From NCBI RefSeq assembly GCF_003627035.1, contig NZ_CP032626.1, positions 682,001 to 746,000 of the forward strand: a stretch of DNA of 64,000 nucleotides, in the 5' to 3' direction. The stretch comes from Apilactobacillus bombintestini (lineage in GTDB: Bacteria; Bacillota; Bacilli; Lactobacillales; Lactobacillaceae). The notes under the pieces are model-generated. The model did no database searches, had not been told where the DNA came from, and saw only the letters and a program-made list of their open reading frames with translations. Shown here piece after piece: positions 55,462 through 64,000 of the stretch. Numbering within the stretch: the first letter of the stretch is position 1; every line of letters begins with the position of its first letter. Position numbers and translations under genes: made by a program.

Positions 55462-56200
55462 TATTCTAAGTTTATTTCCTGATATGTTTGCAGGTCCTCT
55501 AGGAGATTCCATCCTAGGTAAAGCAAAAGATAAGGGATTATTAGATATTAATATTACCAACTTTCGTGATTACACCACTAATAAACATAACAATGTAGAT
55601 GACTATCCATTTGGTGGTGGAGCCGGTATGTTATTACAAGCACAACCTATTTTTGATGCGCTTAAGCATACGCAAGATGTTGCTGCTGATGAAGGTCTAC
55701 CTAAAGGTAAAATAATTTTAATGGACCCAGCTGGCAAAACATTTGATCAGCACGAAGCTGAAAAATTGTCCAAAGAAGAACATTTAACTTTTATATGTGG
55801 TCACTACGAAGGTTACGATGAAAGAATAAAGACTTTAGTTACAGATGAATATTCATTAGGTGATTTTGTATTAACCGGTGGTGAATTGCCTGCTATGGTT
55901 ATGATTGATTCAACAGTTAGATTGTTACCAGAAGTTTTAGGTAATTCTTCATCTGCTCCTGGAGATTCTTTTTCTACCGGTTTATTAGAATATCCACAAT
56001 ATACACGTCCTGCAGATTTCAGAGGAATGAAAGTGCCAGAAGTATTAACTAGTGGTAATCATCAAAAAATAGCTGAATGGAAGCAAAAAGAATCTTTGCG
56101 TAAGACTTTCTTAAGAAGACCTGATCTTATCAATTATGATAATTTAACGGCTTTACAAAAGAAACTATTAGCTGAAGTTAAAATTGAAGAAGAACCATAA
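55451..56200 (+). CDS. trmD: tRNA (guanine-37-N1)-methyltransferase
   Basis: SPOUT (knotted) methyltransferase making m1G37 to prevent frameshifting. About 249 residues: [24 protein letters not shown], the SAM knot segments [10 protein letters not shown] and [31 protein letters not shown], and the C-terminal helical domain. Start ATG 55451 (or 55448) chosen behind CAGGAGGT, inside the end of rimM, so translation is coupled. Longer in-frame starts would overlap rimM further. Confidence 0.96.
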   Translation: MKIDILSLFPDMFAGPLGDSILGKAKDKGLLDINITNFRDYTTNKHNNVDDYPFGGGAGMLLQAQPIFDALKHTQDVAADEGLPKGKIILMDPAGKTFDQHEAEKLSKEEHLTFICGHYEGYDERIKTLVTDEYSLGDFVLTGGELPAMVMIDSTVRLLPEVLGNSSSAPGDSFSTGLLEYPQYTRPADFRGMKVPEVLTSGNHQKIAEWKQKESLRKTFLRRPDLINYDNLTALQKKLLAEVKIEEEP

Positions 56201-56206
56201 TTTAGC

Positions 56207-56235
56207 TTTACATTAAAAAATGGTTATGATATTAT
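56207..56235 (+). promoter_or_regulatory. rplS promoter
   Basis: TTTACA, 17-base spacer, TATTAT with extended TG; placed just behind trmD and ahead of the L19 leader. Confidence 0.72.
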
Positions 56236-56242
56236 TTTATAT

Positions 56243-56325
56243 GGTTATTAAATAGCCAAATAAAACGGTATTCCGCTGTTGCGCCTAGGCGTTTTAAAAC
56301 ATGAATGCTAGTTGGAAGGATGTTT
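56243..56325 (+). ncRNA. L19 leader (ribosomal protein autoregulatory 5' UTR)
   Basis: Between promoter and rplS lies GCCAAATAAAACGGTATTCC-type sequence followed by GCTGTTGCGCC and GGCGTTTTAAAAC, resembling the Rfam L19_leader motif of Firmicutes: short stems around a conserved AAAACGG/TTCCGCTGTT core. Identified by eye; thought to respond to free L19. Confidence 0.7.
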
Positions 56326-56330
56326 ATTTT

Positions 56331-56687
56331 ATGCGTCAAAACAAATTAATCGAAAAGATTAACAAGGAACAACTAAAGAGTGATGTTCCAGAATTCAGAG
56401 CCGGAGATAGCGTTAGAGTTTCTGTTAAAGTTATCGAAGGTAAGAACGAACGTATCCAAGTTTTTGATGGTGTTGTTATCAAACGCCACGGAACTGGTAT
56501 CCAAGCAACTTACACTGTTCGTAAGATTGCTTCAGGTGTTGGTGTGGAACGTATCTTCCCACTACACTCACCACGTGTTGCTAAACTAGAAGTTACTCGT
56601 CGTGGTGCCGTTCGTCGTGCTAAGCTATACTACCTACGTGATCGTCAAGGTAAGGCTGCACGTATTAAGGAATCACGTCGTCGTTAA
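56331..56687 (+). CDS. rplS: 50S ribosomal protein L19
   Basis: About 118-residue large-subunit protein at the 30S interface: [31 protein letters not shown] and [18 protein letters not shown] are diagnostic. Start set at ATG 56331 behind TTGGAAGG; longer in-frame starts would lie in the leader RNA. Ends with its own terminator. Confidence 0.96.
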   Translation: MRQNKLIEKINKEQLKSDVPEFRAGDSVRVSVKVIEGKNERIQVFDGVVIKRHGTGIQATYTVRKIASGVGVERIFPLHSPRVAKLEVTRRGAVRRAKLYYLRDRQGKAARIKESRRR

Positions 56688-56700
56688 TACACGGCTATTT

Positions 56701-56734
56701 AAAACAAGCAATAATTTTATTGCTTGTTTTTTTA
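56701..56734 (+). terminator. Intrinsic terminator of rplS
   Basis: AAACAAGCAATAA pairs with TTATTGCTTGTTT around a short loop, followed by T residues. Confidence 0.92.
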
Positions 56735-56737
56735 TAC

Positions 56738-56778
56738 ATAAAAAAGCGCTCCTTCATTTAGTTGAAAGGGCGCTTTTA
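56738..56778 (-). terminator. Intrinsic terminator of pepD
   Basis: On the minus strand AAAAGCGC..CTTTCA pairs with TGAAGG.GCGCTTTT around six bases, followed by T residues; just past the pepD stop codon. Confidence 0.85.
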
Positions 56779-56783
56779 TTTAA

Positions 56784-58214
56784 TTATAAGTTAGCATCAG
56801 TATTATAATTCAATTTTGAGAAATCAGTGGATTTAGCAATCATTTGATATGCTAATTTTTTATATTCATCCATGGCTAAGTTAGCACATTCTAAACTCTT
56901 TTTAGTTACTAATTCGCTTAATTCATGTCTGTCAAAATCAGGTGCTTTTTTATCTACATCTAATATAGCTTGTTGGAATGAAATATTTAATTTTTCTTGA
57001 ACACTGGAGACATCATCAGTGAAGTAGTTGTAATGAGCATCTAGTAGAATACCCACTAATTTAAATATCCAGTATGCTGATTCTGGATTATAAGTTAAAT
57101 CACCAATTTTGTATTCCTTAGGAGTATCAGTAATGCCTGCAAAGAATGGAACAAATACACTTTGTGCAGCAACTCCCATAGATAACCAGTGTATGCCGGC
57201 TACTTCATTAGGAAGGTTAGGTCTAATTTGTAATACATGTGATTCTTGGGCTTTAGCTAAACTAATAGGACGATACTTAGTACGTTGTTCTTTAGTTCCA
57301 TTACCAATAGGATCATATGGAGTTCCATCATAATGAGAAGCTAAAAATTGTTTGGCATCCGCGCAGGAAATTAAATGAGATGGTTTTCTAGTAAATGGCA
57401 TGTCAAAACTTTCGGGTTCTTGATGAATTTCTGGATTAAACATGCGTTGTCCATACCAAACACGTGGATTATTGTAGTACATATCTGAAACGTCATGAGT
57501 ACCGAAAATTTGTTTAAAGTTAAAATCATTATTGTCAGATGGATTTAAATGATATTGGTTAACAAATTCTTGTAACCCATCAGACCACATATAGTTATCT
57601 TTATCATTAAAATCAATGTTTTGAATAGATAATTGATTAGATACTACAGCGTAACTATCATCAGGAATCTTCATAGCAACCCAATGATGTCCAGAGCCAA
57701 TTTCTAGGTACCATACTTCGTCTTTATCAGAGAAGAGAATACCGTTACTTTCGCTAGCACCATATTTAGTTACAATGGAACCTAATCGACTTACAGCATC
57801 ACGAGCAGAATCTACATATGGTAAAACCACTGTTACCATAGAGGATTCACTAATTCCATCTTTTAATAATGGATCAAATCCTAATACATAGTTATTGGAA
57901 TAAGCACTTTCGGTAGCACTCATTGCTACGCCTTTTTCATTAATACCTTCCTCTTCAAATAAACCAAATTTATCAGTCCATTCAGGAGTAGCAGTATATT
58001 TATATCTTGTGGTAGGCAATTCTAATTGGAAACCATTTTCTTTAGATACAAAAGTAGGTGCTTTTTTATATTCTTTATGTGGATGCACTATGAAATGTTT
58101 AGGCCAAGTTGCCTTACAATCTTCATTTCTTCCTATCATGGTGGAACCATCAATAGAAGCATTTTTTCCTACTAAAATACTAGTACATTCAGAGTAATTA
58201 GGAAATTTACGCAT
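56784..58214 (-). CDS. pepD: C69 family dipeptidase (PepD)
   Basis: Cytoplasmic dipeptidase of the Ntn-hydrolase fold, common in lactobacilli for peptide use. 476 residues. Cys10 in SECTSILVGKNASIDGS is the expected nucleophile exposed after removal of a nine-residue propeptide; RNEDCKATWPKHF and DSARDAVSRLG are also family-typical. Transcribed opposite to rplS and to the tautomerase gene, with its own terminator. Which PepD paralogue it is cannot be told. Confidence 0.9.
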   Translation of the reverse strand: MRKFPNYSECTSILVGKNASIDGSTMIGRNEDCKATWPKHFIVHPHKEYKKAPTFVSKENGFQLELPTTRYKYTATPEWTDKFGLFEEEGINEKGVAMSATESAYSNNYVLGFDPLLKDGISESSMVTVVLPYVDSARDAVSRLGSIVTKYGASESNGILFSDKDEVWYLEIGSGHHWVAMKIPDDSYAVVSNQLSIQNIDFNDKDNYMWSDGLQEFVNQYHLNPSDNNDFNFKQIFGTHDVSDMYYNNPRVWYGQRMFNPEIHQEPESFDMPFTRKPSHLISCADAKQFLASHYDGTPYDPIGNGTKEQRTKYRPISLAKAQESHVLQIRPNLPNEVAGIHWLSMGVAAQSVFVPFFAGITDTPKEYKIGDLTYNPESAYWIFKLVGILLDAHYNYFTDDVSSVQEKLNISFQQAILDVDKKAPDFDRHELSELVTKKSLECANLAMDEYKKLAYQMIAKSTDFSKLNYNTDANL

Positions 58215-58271
58215 AATACAACACTTCCTGTAGTTAAGTTACTGATAATTGTACATTAAATATTTAAAAAA

Positions 58272-58300
58272 TTGAACTATATAGTTATTTAAAGTATAAT
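58272..58300 (+). promoter_or_regulatory. Promoter of the tautomerase-glpK operon
   Basis: TTGAAC, exactly 17 bases, consensus TATAAT; 31 bases before the tautomerase ATG. The 117-base divergent region with pepD contains no CG in its central part and no sequence resembling a CcpA cre site. Confidence 0.8.
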
Positions 58301-58331
58301 CAAAATAAAATTAACTATTAGGAGAATTTTT

Positions 58332-58520
58332 ATGCCATTAGTACATATTGATTTAATTGAAGGTAGAACCGAAGAACAACTTAAAGGATTGGTTGCAGAT
58401 GTTACTGACGCAATCGTAAAAAATACTGGAGCACCTGCAGAACATGTACACATTGTTTTAAATGAAATGCAAAAGAACCGTTACAGTGTTGCAGGTAAAT
58501 TAAAGAGTGAAGAAAAATAA
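58332..58520 (+). CDS. 4-oxalocrotonate tautomerase family protein
   Basis: 62-residue tautomerase-superfamily protein. After Met removal the N-terminal Pro (MPLVHIDLIEGRTEEQLKGL) is the catalytic base. Typical beta-alpha-beta layout with VTDAIVKNTGAPAEHVHIVLNE. Substrate unknown; Firmicute homologues are general YwhB-like tautomerases. TTAGGAGA ribosome binding site. Followed by glpK after 18 bases on the same message. Confidence 0.92.
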   Translation: MPLVHIDLIEGRTEEQLKGLVADVTDAIVKNTGAPAEHVHIVLNEMQKNRYSVAGKLKSEEK

Positions 58521-58523
58521 TAA

Positions 58524-60050
<1,527 letters not shown>

Positions 60051-60053
60051 ATA

Positions 60054-60093
60054 ATAAAAAAGACCTGATTAATTATAATCAAGTCTTTTTTAA
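60054..60093. terminator. Bidirectional terminator between glpK and the HAD gene
   Basis: AAAAAGAC-C-TGATTA pairs with TAATCA-A-GTCTTTTT around ATTA, with T-runs on both strands. Confidence 0.87.
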
Positions 60094-60106
60094 TAGCCTT
60101 TATATT

Positions 60107-60913
60107 TTATAGATCGAAGTAATGGTTTAAGTATTTAGCTAAACCATTTTCATCATTGCTATATTCGGTAACATCATTAGCTAATGCTTTAATCTTAGGT
60201 TGACCATTCTTCATGGCTACTCCTAAGCCCGCATATTTAAGCATACTTTCGTCGTTGAATTCATCACCAAAGGCAAGAATGTTATTACGGCCAATTTCAT
60301 AGTAATCAGATAGTACTTTAATACCAGTCTTCTTACTAATATCCTTAGTGGCTAGTTCTACGATAGAGTCATTGCCACCCCAAGGAGAAATTTCTAGTTC
60401 ATCTTCATAATTATCTTTAATATATTGCATAAAGTCATTCATTTTAGAAGGTTCAATTTGTAGTGTTAAACAAACTGGATTGCTAGTTAAATTAGCTTCA
60501 TTGATAATTTGATGTTCTTCTAGTTGAGTAGGGAAAAAGCCTACTGTATCTTTAGCTTCTTCATTAGCCAAGAATAGTTCTTTTCCTTCAACAGCCATCA
60601 AATTAACGCCGATTTCATCTTTGTGCTTTAAGATGTCAAAGACAATACTTTTATCTATATTATATTCATATGCTTTAGACCATTCACCTAGTGGGTTAAA
60701 ACCTAAACTACCGTTAAAACTAATTAATGGATCATTAAGGCCAATTTCATTATATATATCCGTAACTAAACGTGGTGGACGTCCAGTTACAATATTGACA
60801 ATATGTCCTAAATCCATTAACTTATTTAGAGTATTAACCGTTTCGGTTGTAATTTCGGAATTATTGTTTAATGTAGTTCCATCTAGGTCAATAGCAATAA
60901 GTTTTTTATCCAT
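60107..60913 (-). CDS. Cof-type HAD-IIB phosphatase
   Basis: 268-residue haloacid dehalogenase-type phosphatase. Motif I DLDGTTLN (nucleophile Asp9), motif II NIVTGRPP, a C2 cap domain, motif III Lys and motif IV GDEFNDESMLKYAGLGVAMKNG. Family members dephosphorylate sugar phosphates, FMN or PLP; substrate here unknown. GGAGGTGA ribosome binding site on the minus strand. Convergent with glpK. Confidence 0.93.
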   Translation of the reverse strand: MDKKLIAIDLDGTTLNNNSEITTETVNTLNKLMDLGHIVNIVTGRPPRLVTDIYNEIGLNDPLISFNGSLGFNPLGEWSKAYEYNIDKSIVFDILKHKDEIGVNLMAVEGKELFLANEEAKDTVGFFPTQLEEHQIINEANLTSNPVCLTLQIEPSKMNDFMQYIKDNYEDELEISPWGGNDSIVELATKDISKKTGIKVLSDYYEIGRNNILAFGDEFNDESMLKYAGLGVAMKNGQPKIKALANDVTEYSNDENGLAKYLNHYFDL

Positions 60914-61002
60914 GCGGATTTTTCACCTCCGTATCAAAAGTATAATATGACTATGTTAACCAATTAAAAAATTTAAGTCAATAACTAAAAGGGAGTAATA
61001 CA

Positions 61003-62346
61003 GTGGATTTACCAATTGATTTTAAGAAAAAATACCAAAAATTATTGAAGGATGATGCTGAATCATTCTTTGCTAGTCTAAATAAAGATACTAATCCTGG
61101 CTTTAGAGTTAATCCGTTAAAAGAGAATATGCCTAAAGAAGATGAAAAGAATGCCATTGAATACTGTAAATTTGGTTATTACGGGGATGTTAATGGTAGA
61201 ACGGTAAATCATCAAAGTGGTGCTATATACTCACAAGAACCTAGTGCTATGTACGTAGGGGAAGTGGCAGATGTTCAACCAGGGGATGTAGTTTTAGATT
61301 TATGTGCTGCTCCTGGAGGAAAAACTACTCATGTAGCCAGTTACATGCAAAATAAAGGATTACTAGTTACCAATGAAATTGATCATAAACGTGCAAAAGT
61401 TCTTGCAGAAAATGTTGAAAGATTTGGTATAAGAAATGCAGTAATTTTAAATGAAAGTCCAGATAATTTAGCGAAATCATTTCCTAGATTTTTTGATAAG
61501 ATTTTGATTGATGCACCATGTTCAGGTGAAGGGATGTTCCGTAAGAATCCTAATGCTATTAGTTATTGGAATAAGGAATATCCAAGTAAATGTGCAGCTA
61601 GACAAAAGGATATAATTCAACAAGCTATTAAAATGTTAAAACCTGGTGGTAAAATTATTTATTCAACATGTACATTTGCTCCTGAAGAAGATGAACAAAT
61701 TGTCAATTGGATGTCACAAAAGTATGATTTAGATATTGATCCTATAAAGAAGTACAATGGGATGTCTAGTGGTCACCCAGAATGGACTGACGGTAATCCT
61801 GATGTAGCCAATACAGTTAGATTGTTTCCAAACAAATTTAAAGGTGAAGGACATTTCATCTCTAAATTAACTAGTAATGCATCAGGAAAACCAAAGAAAA
61901 TAAAGAAACACTTACAAAGTAATTTATCGGTTAACGATAAAAAAATATGGGAAGATTTCCGTGAAAAGAATTTAATTAATTTTGATCCTAAGCATCTTAT
62001 TGTTTTTGGTGATCAACTTTATGCGTTTGATAAAAGTTTACCTGAGTTAAAAGGGCTAAAAGTTATGCGTCCAGGTTTACATTTAGGTACGATTAAGAAG
62101 AAAAGATTTGAACCTAGTTATGCTTTAGCTTTAGCATTACATGAAGATGAAGTGGTGAATACTTTAAACATTTCATTAGATGATTGGAAAAATTATGTTC
62201 ATGGTGACACTATTCCATGTGACGAAAACTTACCTAAAGGTTGGTATCAATTAATTTGCAATGATCAACCTATAGCTTTTGGTAAAGTAGTTAATGGAAC
62301 AGTAAAGAACTTCTTTCCCAAAGGTTTAAGATTTATAGTTGATTAA
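61003..62346 (+). CDS. rsmF: RsmF-type rRNA cytosine C5-methyltransferase (RsmB/NOP family)
   Basis: 447 residues. Methyltransferase core with LDLCAAPGGKTTHVASYM, DAPCSGEGMFRKNP and YSTCTFAPEEDEQIV (two active-site Cys), then the RsmF-type C-terminal extension with PUA-like end (LPKGWYQLICNDQPIAFGKV ... GTVKNFFPKGLRFIVD). Differs from rsmB at 31.8 kb by lacking the NusB-like domain and by that tail. GTG start with AAAGGGAG upstream. Confidence 0.9.
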   Translation: MDLPIDFKKKYQKLLKDDAESFFASLNKDTNPGFRVNPLKENMPKEDEKNAIEYCKFGYYGDVNGRTVNHQSGAIYSQEPSAMYVGEVADVQPGDVVLDLCAAPGGKTTHVASYMQNKGLLVTNEIDHKRAKVLAENVERFGIRNAVILNESPDNLAKSFPRFFDKILIDAPCSGEGMFRKNPNAISYWNKEYPSKCAARQKDIIQQAIKMLKPGGKIIYSTCTFAPEEDEQIVNWMSQKYDLDIDPIKKYNGMSSGHPEWTDGNPDVANTVRLFPNKFKGEGHFISKLTSNASGKPKKIKKHLQSNLSVNDKKIWEDFREKNLINFDPKHLIVFGDQLYAFDKSLPELKGLKVMRPGLHLGTIKKKRFEPSYALALALHEDEVVNTLNISLDDWKNYVHGDTIPCDENLPKGWYQLICNDQPIAFGKVVNGTVKNFFPKGLRFIVD

Positions 62347-62349
62347 AAA

Positions 62350-62376
62350 ACGAGTCCTTTTAAAGGGCTTTTTTAT
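62350..62376 (+). terminator. Intrinsic terminator of rsmF
   Basis: AGTCCTTT pairs with AAAGGGCT (one G-U) in a tight hairpin followed by TTTTTT. Confidence 0.75.
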
Positions 62377-62431
62377 TTGTTCTTTTTATTTTATGGAATT
62401 AGTAAGATGTTACTTTAACTTATAATAAAAA

Positions 62432-62466
62432 GAAAAAAGGCAAGCAAAAACCGCTTGCCTAAAAAA
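62432..62466 (-). terminator. Intrinsic terminator of the mvaK2-fni operon
   Basis: On the minus strand AGGCAAGC pairs perfectly with GCTTGCCT around seven bases, followed by six T residues, right past the fni stop codon. Confidence 0.92.
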
Positions 62467-63504
62467 TCAGTAGGTAATTCCTCGTTGCTTCAAATATGCT
62501 AACAAGTCACTACTTAAGATTAATTTTTGTTTTTTTAGATCTGATATATTACGTGCACCAAGCATGGTCATAATAACTTTAATTCCATTTTTATATTCTT
62601 CAATCATTTCTACGGTCGCATCTTCGCCGTTTTTAATGAGTGAATATAGAATAGGGGCTGCCATTCCAACTGCTTTAGCACCTAAACTTAATGATTTTAC
62701 AATATCTAAAGGAGTTCTGATTCCACCAGAGGCAAGAATATTTACATCATCACTAAAAGCGTATGCTTCAAATAATGATTCCACTGTACTTTGTCCCCAA
62801 TTATCAAGATAGGAAAGCTCTTGATGCTTTCTTCTATAATTTTCAATTCGAGCAAAGTTAGTTCCACCATTACCACTAATATTAATGTTTTTAACGCCAA
62901 TATCAGTTAATTTAGCAATAGTTTCTTTTGCCATACCAAAACCAACTTCTTTAACTATAACCGGCTTATCAATTGCATTAACAATATTCTTAATATTATC
63001 CAACCAATAAAAATCACGGTCTCCTTCGGGCATAATAAGTTCTTGAGGAGTGTTGATATGAACCTCTAAAGCATCCGAATTCATCATTTCTATTGCCTTT
63101 TGAGCGTTAGTTGGATCAACTGAAGAACCTATGTTAGAAAAAATAATACCGTCAGGATTTGTATTTCTAACAATTTCAAATGATGAACTTTCGCTGGAAT
63201 CTTTAAGAGCTACGCTTTGTGATCCAGTTGCCATAGCTAGTCCTGTTTTTTTAGCAATTCTTGCTAATTTTTCGTTTAACTTTTTAGTATATGAACTTCC
63301 TCCAGTCATTGCTTCTATGTAAAAGGGGACATTCATATTAATACCGTCAAATGAAGTAGAATAATCAACATCACTAACTGAAATTTCTGGAACACCTTGA
63401 TGAATAAATCTTATTTGATCAAAGCCGGCATTACTATTATCGTTATAAAATTTGATGGCTAATGAAACATGTTCATCTTTTCTATGTGATTGTTTATTAA
63501 TCAT
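62467..63504 (-). CDS. fni: Isopentenyl-diphosphate delta-isomerase, type 2
   Basis: FMN- and NAD(P)H-dependent isomerase converting IPP to DMAPP. 345 residues, TIM barrel: SHRKDEHVSLAIKFYN at the N-terminus, FYIEAMTGGS, GLAMATGSQSVALKD, VKEVGFGMAKE, NISGNGGTNFARIEN and ILASGGIRTPLDIVKSLSLGAKAVGMA. Type 2 enzymes go with the mevalonate pathway in Gram-positive cocci and lactobacilli. AAAGGAGT ribosome binding site; ten bases behind mvaK2 on the same message. Confidence 0.95.
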   Translation of the reverse strand: MINKQSHRKDEHVSLAIKFYNDNSNAGFDQIRFIHQGVPEISVSDVDYSTSFDGINMNVPFYIEAMTGGSSYTKKLNEKLARIAKKTGLAMATGSQSVALKDSSESSSFEIVRNTNPDGIIFSNIGSSVDPTNAQKAIEMMNSDALEVHINTPQELIMPEGDRDFYWLDNIKNIVNAIDKPVIVKEVGFGMAKETIAKLTDIGVKNINISGNGGTNFARIENYRRKHQELSYLDNWGQSTVESLFEAYAFSDDVNILASGGIRTPLDIVKSLSLGAKAVGMAAPILYSLIKNGEDATVEMIEEYKNGIKVIMTMLGARNISDLKKQKLILSSDLLAYLKQRGITY

Positions 63505-63514
63505 AGTAACTCCT

Positions 63515-64000
63515 TTATTTGTCTACATGAATTTTTAAATGTAATGGTTCAATTCCATTGTTTTTCCATTCTTGTTCTAGGTCATCAACTGATTTTTTGC
63601 AATCAATTATAACGATTCCGCAATCGCCACCGCCAGCACCAGATGTTTTTCCGGCACCATCGTATTGTGATGCAATATCACAAAGATTCTTTAATTTACT
63701 AGTTTCAATATCGATACCAGTAAATTGAGCAAGTTTATTTATAATTTCTCTATTTTTTTCGATTCCACTTTTTATGATGTTTAAATTATGATTTTGGAAT
63801 CCTTTAATCATATTATGAATGCATTCTCTGCTTTCTAATAAAAAGTTTTTATATTTAGATTGATCAATATTATATTTAACATTTTTTAATAAATTAGAAG
63901 TAGAAGCAGGGGTTCCTGTCCATCCTATTAATAATCTTAAATTATCTGGTGGGGTAAGGGGTTTTATCATCAAATCAGGCCAATTATTAGACATTAAAAA
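63515..64000 (-). CDS. mvaK2: Phosphomevalonate kinase, C-terminal part (cut by right edge)
   Basis: GHMP kinase that makes mevalonate-5-diphosphate. About 162 C-terminal residues are visible; the frame stays open to the window edge, so the start lies outside. Visible: GWTGTPASTSNLLKNV, a helical middle and the GHMP motif 3 GAGKTSGAGGGDCGIVII. Typical total length is about 360 residues. Gene order mvaK2-fni on one strand matches the lactobacillar/streptococcal mevalonate operon; mvaK1 and mvaD would be expected beyond the edge. Confidence 0.92.
   Translation of the reverse strand, partial: FLMSNNWPDLMIKPLTPPDNLRLLIGWTGTPASTSNLLKNVKYNIDQSKYKNFLLESRECIHNMIKGFQNHNLNIIKSGIEKNREIINKLAQFTGIDIETSKLKNLCDIASQYDGAGKTSGAGGGDCGIVIIDCKKSVDDLEQEWKNNGIEPLHLKIHVDK

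Noticed and set aside
56380-56808. Two plus-strand frames overlapping rplS and its terminator
   Set aside because: They overlap a ribosomal protein gene in other frames and cross two terminators; not credible genes.

Overview
The window is a contiguous piece of chromosome from an AT-rich, Gram-positive Firmicute of the family Lactobacillaceae. The family call rests on the gene order (pheST; rpmG-yqgN-gluP-yqgQ-glcK; glnRA; rplU-prp-rpmA; efp-yqhY-nusB-folD-xseAB-ispA-tlyA-recN; gmk-rpoZ-coaBC-priA-fmt-rsmB-stp-prkC-rsgA-rpe-thiN; yloU-fakA-recG-plsX-acpP-rnc-smc-ftsY-ylxM-ffh-rpsP-khpA-rimM-trmD-rplS), the mevalonate-pathway genes at the right edge and a C69 dipeptidase (PepD). Strong AT bias, no PTS gene in view, no argR next to recN and a glycerol kinase lacking the HPr-phosphorylated histidine suggest a heterofermentative, possibly insect- or plant-associated group such as Apilactobacillus/Fructilactobacillus. 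The genus is inference.

Layout. 1-5.7 kb: phenylalanyl-tRNA synthetase (pheS cut by the left edge), mltG, udk, greA. 5.7-8.3 kb: a large YfhO-type membrane protein on the minus strand. 8.4-17.5 kb: class B PBP, rpmG, a folate/rhomboid/glucokinase/rhodanese operon, a small DUF3042 gene on the minus strand, miaA, glnRA with a GlnR operator, a divergent all-alpha dUTPase-like protein, and tRNA-Arg(TCT). 17.6-27.2 kb: rplU-prp-rpmA behind an L21 leader, efp-nusB, the folD-to-recN DNA repair/isoprenoid string, and gmk-rpoZ. 27.2-38.1 kb: coaBC to thiN. 38.2-56.7 kb: rpmB (minus), then envelope/lipid genes, RNase III, SMC, the SRP genes, an inserted three-gene AAA+ ATPase / VWA-protein module (51.57-54.24 kb), and rpsP to rplS with an L19 leader. 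56.8-64 kb: pepD (minus), tautomerase-glpK, a Cof-type HAD phosphatase (minus), rsmF, and fni plus truncated mvaK2 (minus).

Most of the window is conserved housekeeping: translation factors and ribosomal proteins, cell-wall synthesis under PrkC/Stp control, one-carbon metabolism, prenyl precursor supply and membrane targeting. Promoters, leaders and intrinsic terminators divide it into about fifteen transcription units. I saw no insertion sequences, prophage, CRISPR array or rRNA. No gene-free stretch exceeds about 330 bases; the longest (17,405-17,729) holds a tRNA gene, two promoters, a terminator and the L21 leader.

The best candidate for an undescribed system is the AAA+/VWA/94-residue module between ffh and rpsP. 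It pairs a MoxR-like ATPase with a DUF2201-type protein whose metallopeptidase motif has lost its catalytic glutamate, next to a small unrecognised protein. Also notable are the GlpK H232A-equivalent change, the degenerate dUTPase-like protein, and the missing dxs, argR and def in otherwise conserved strings.
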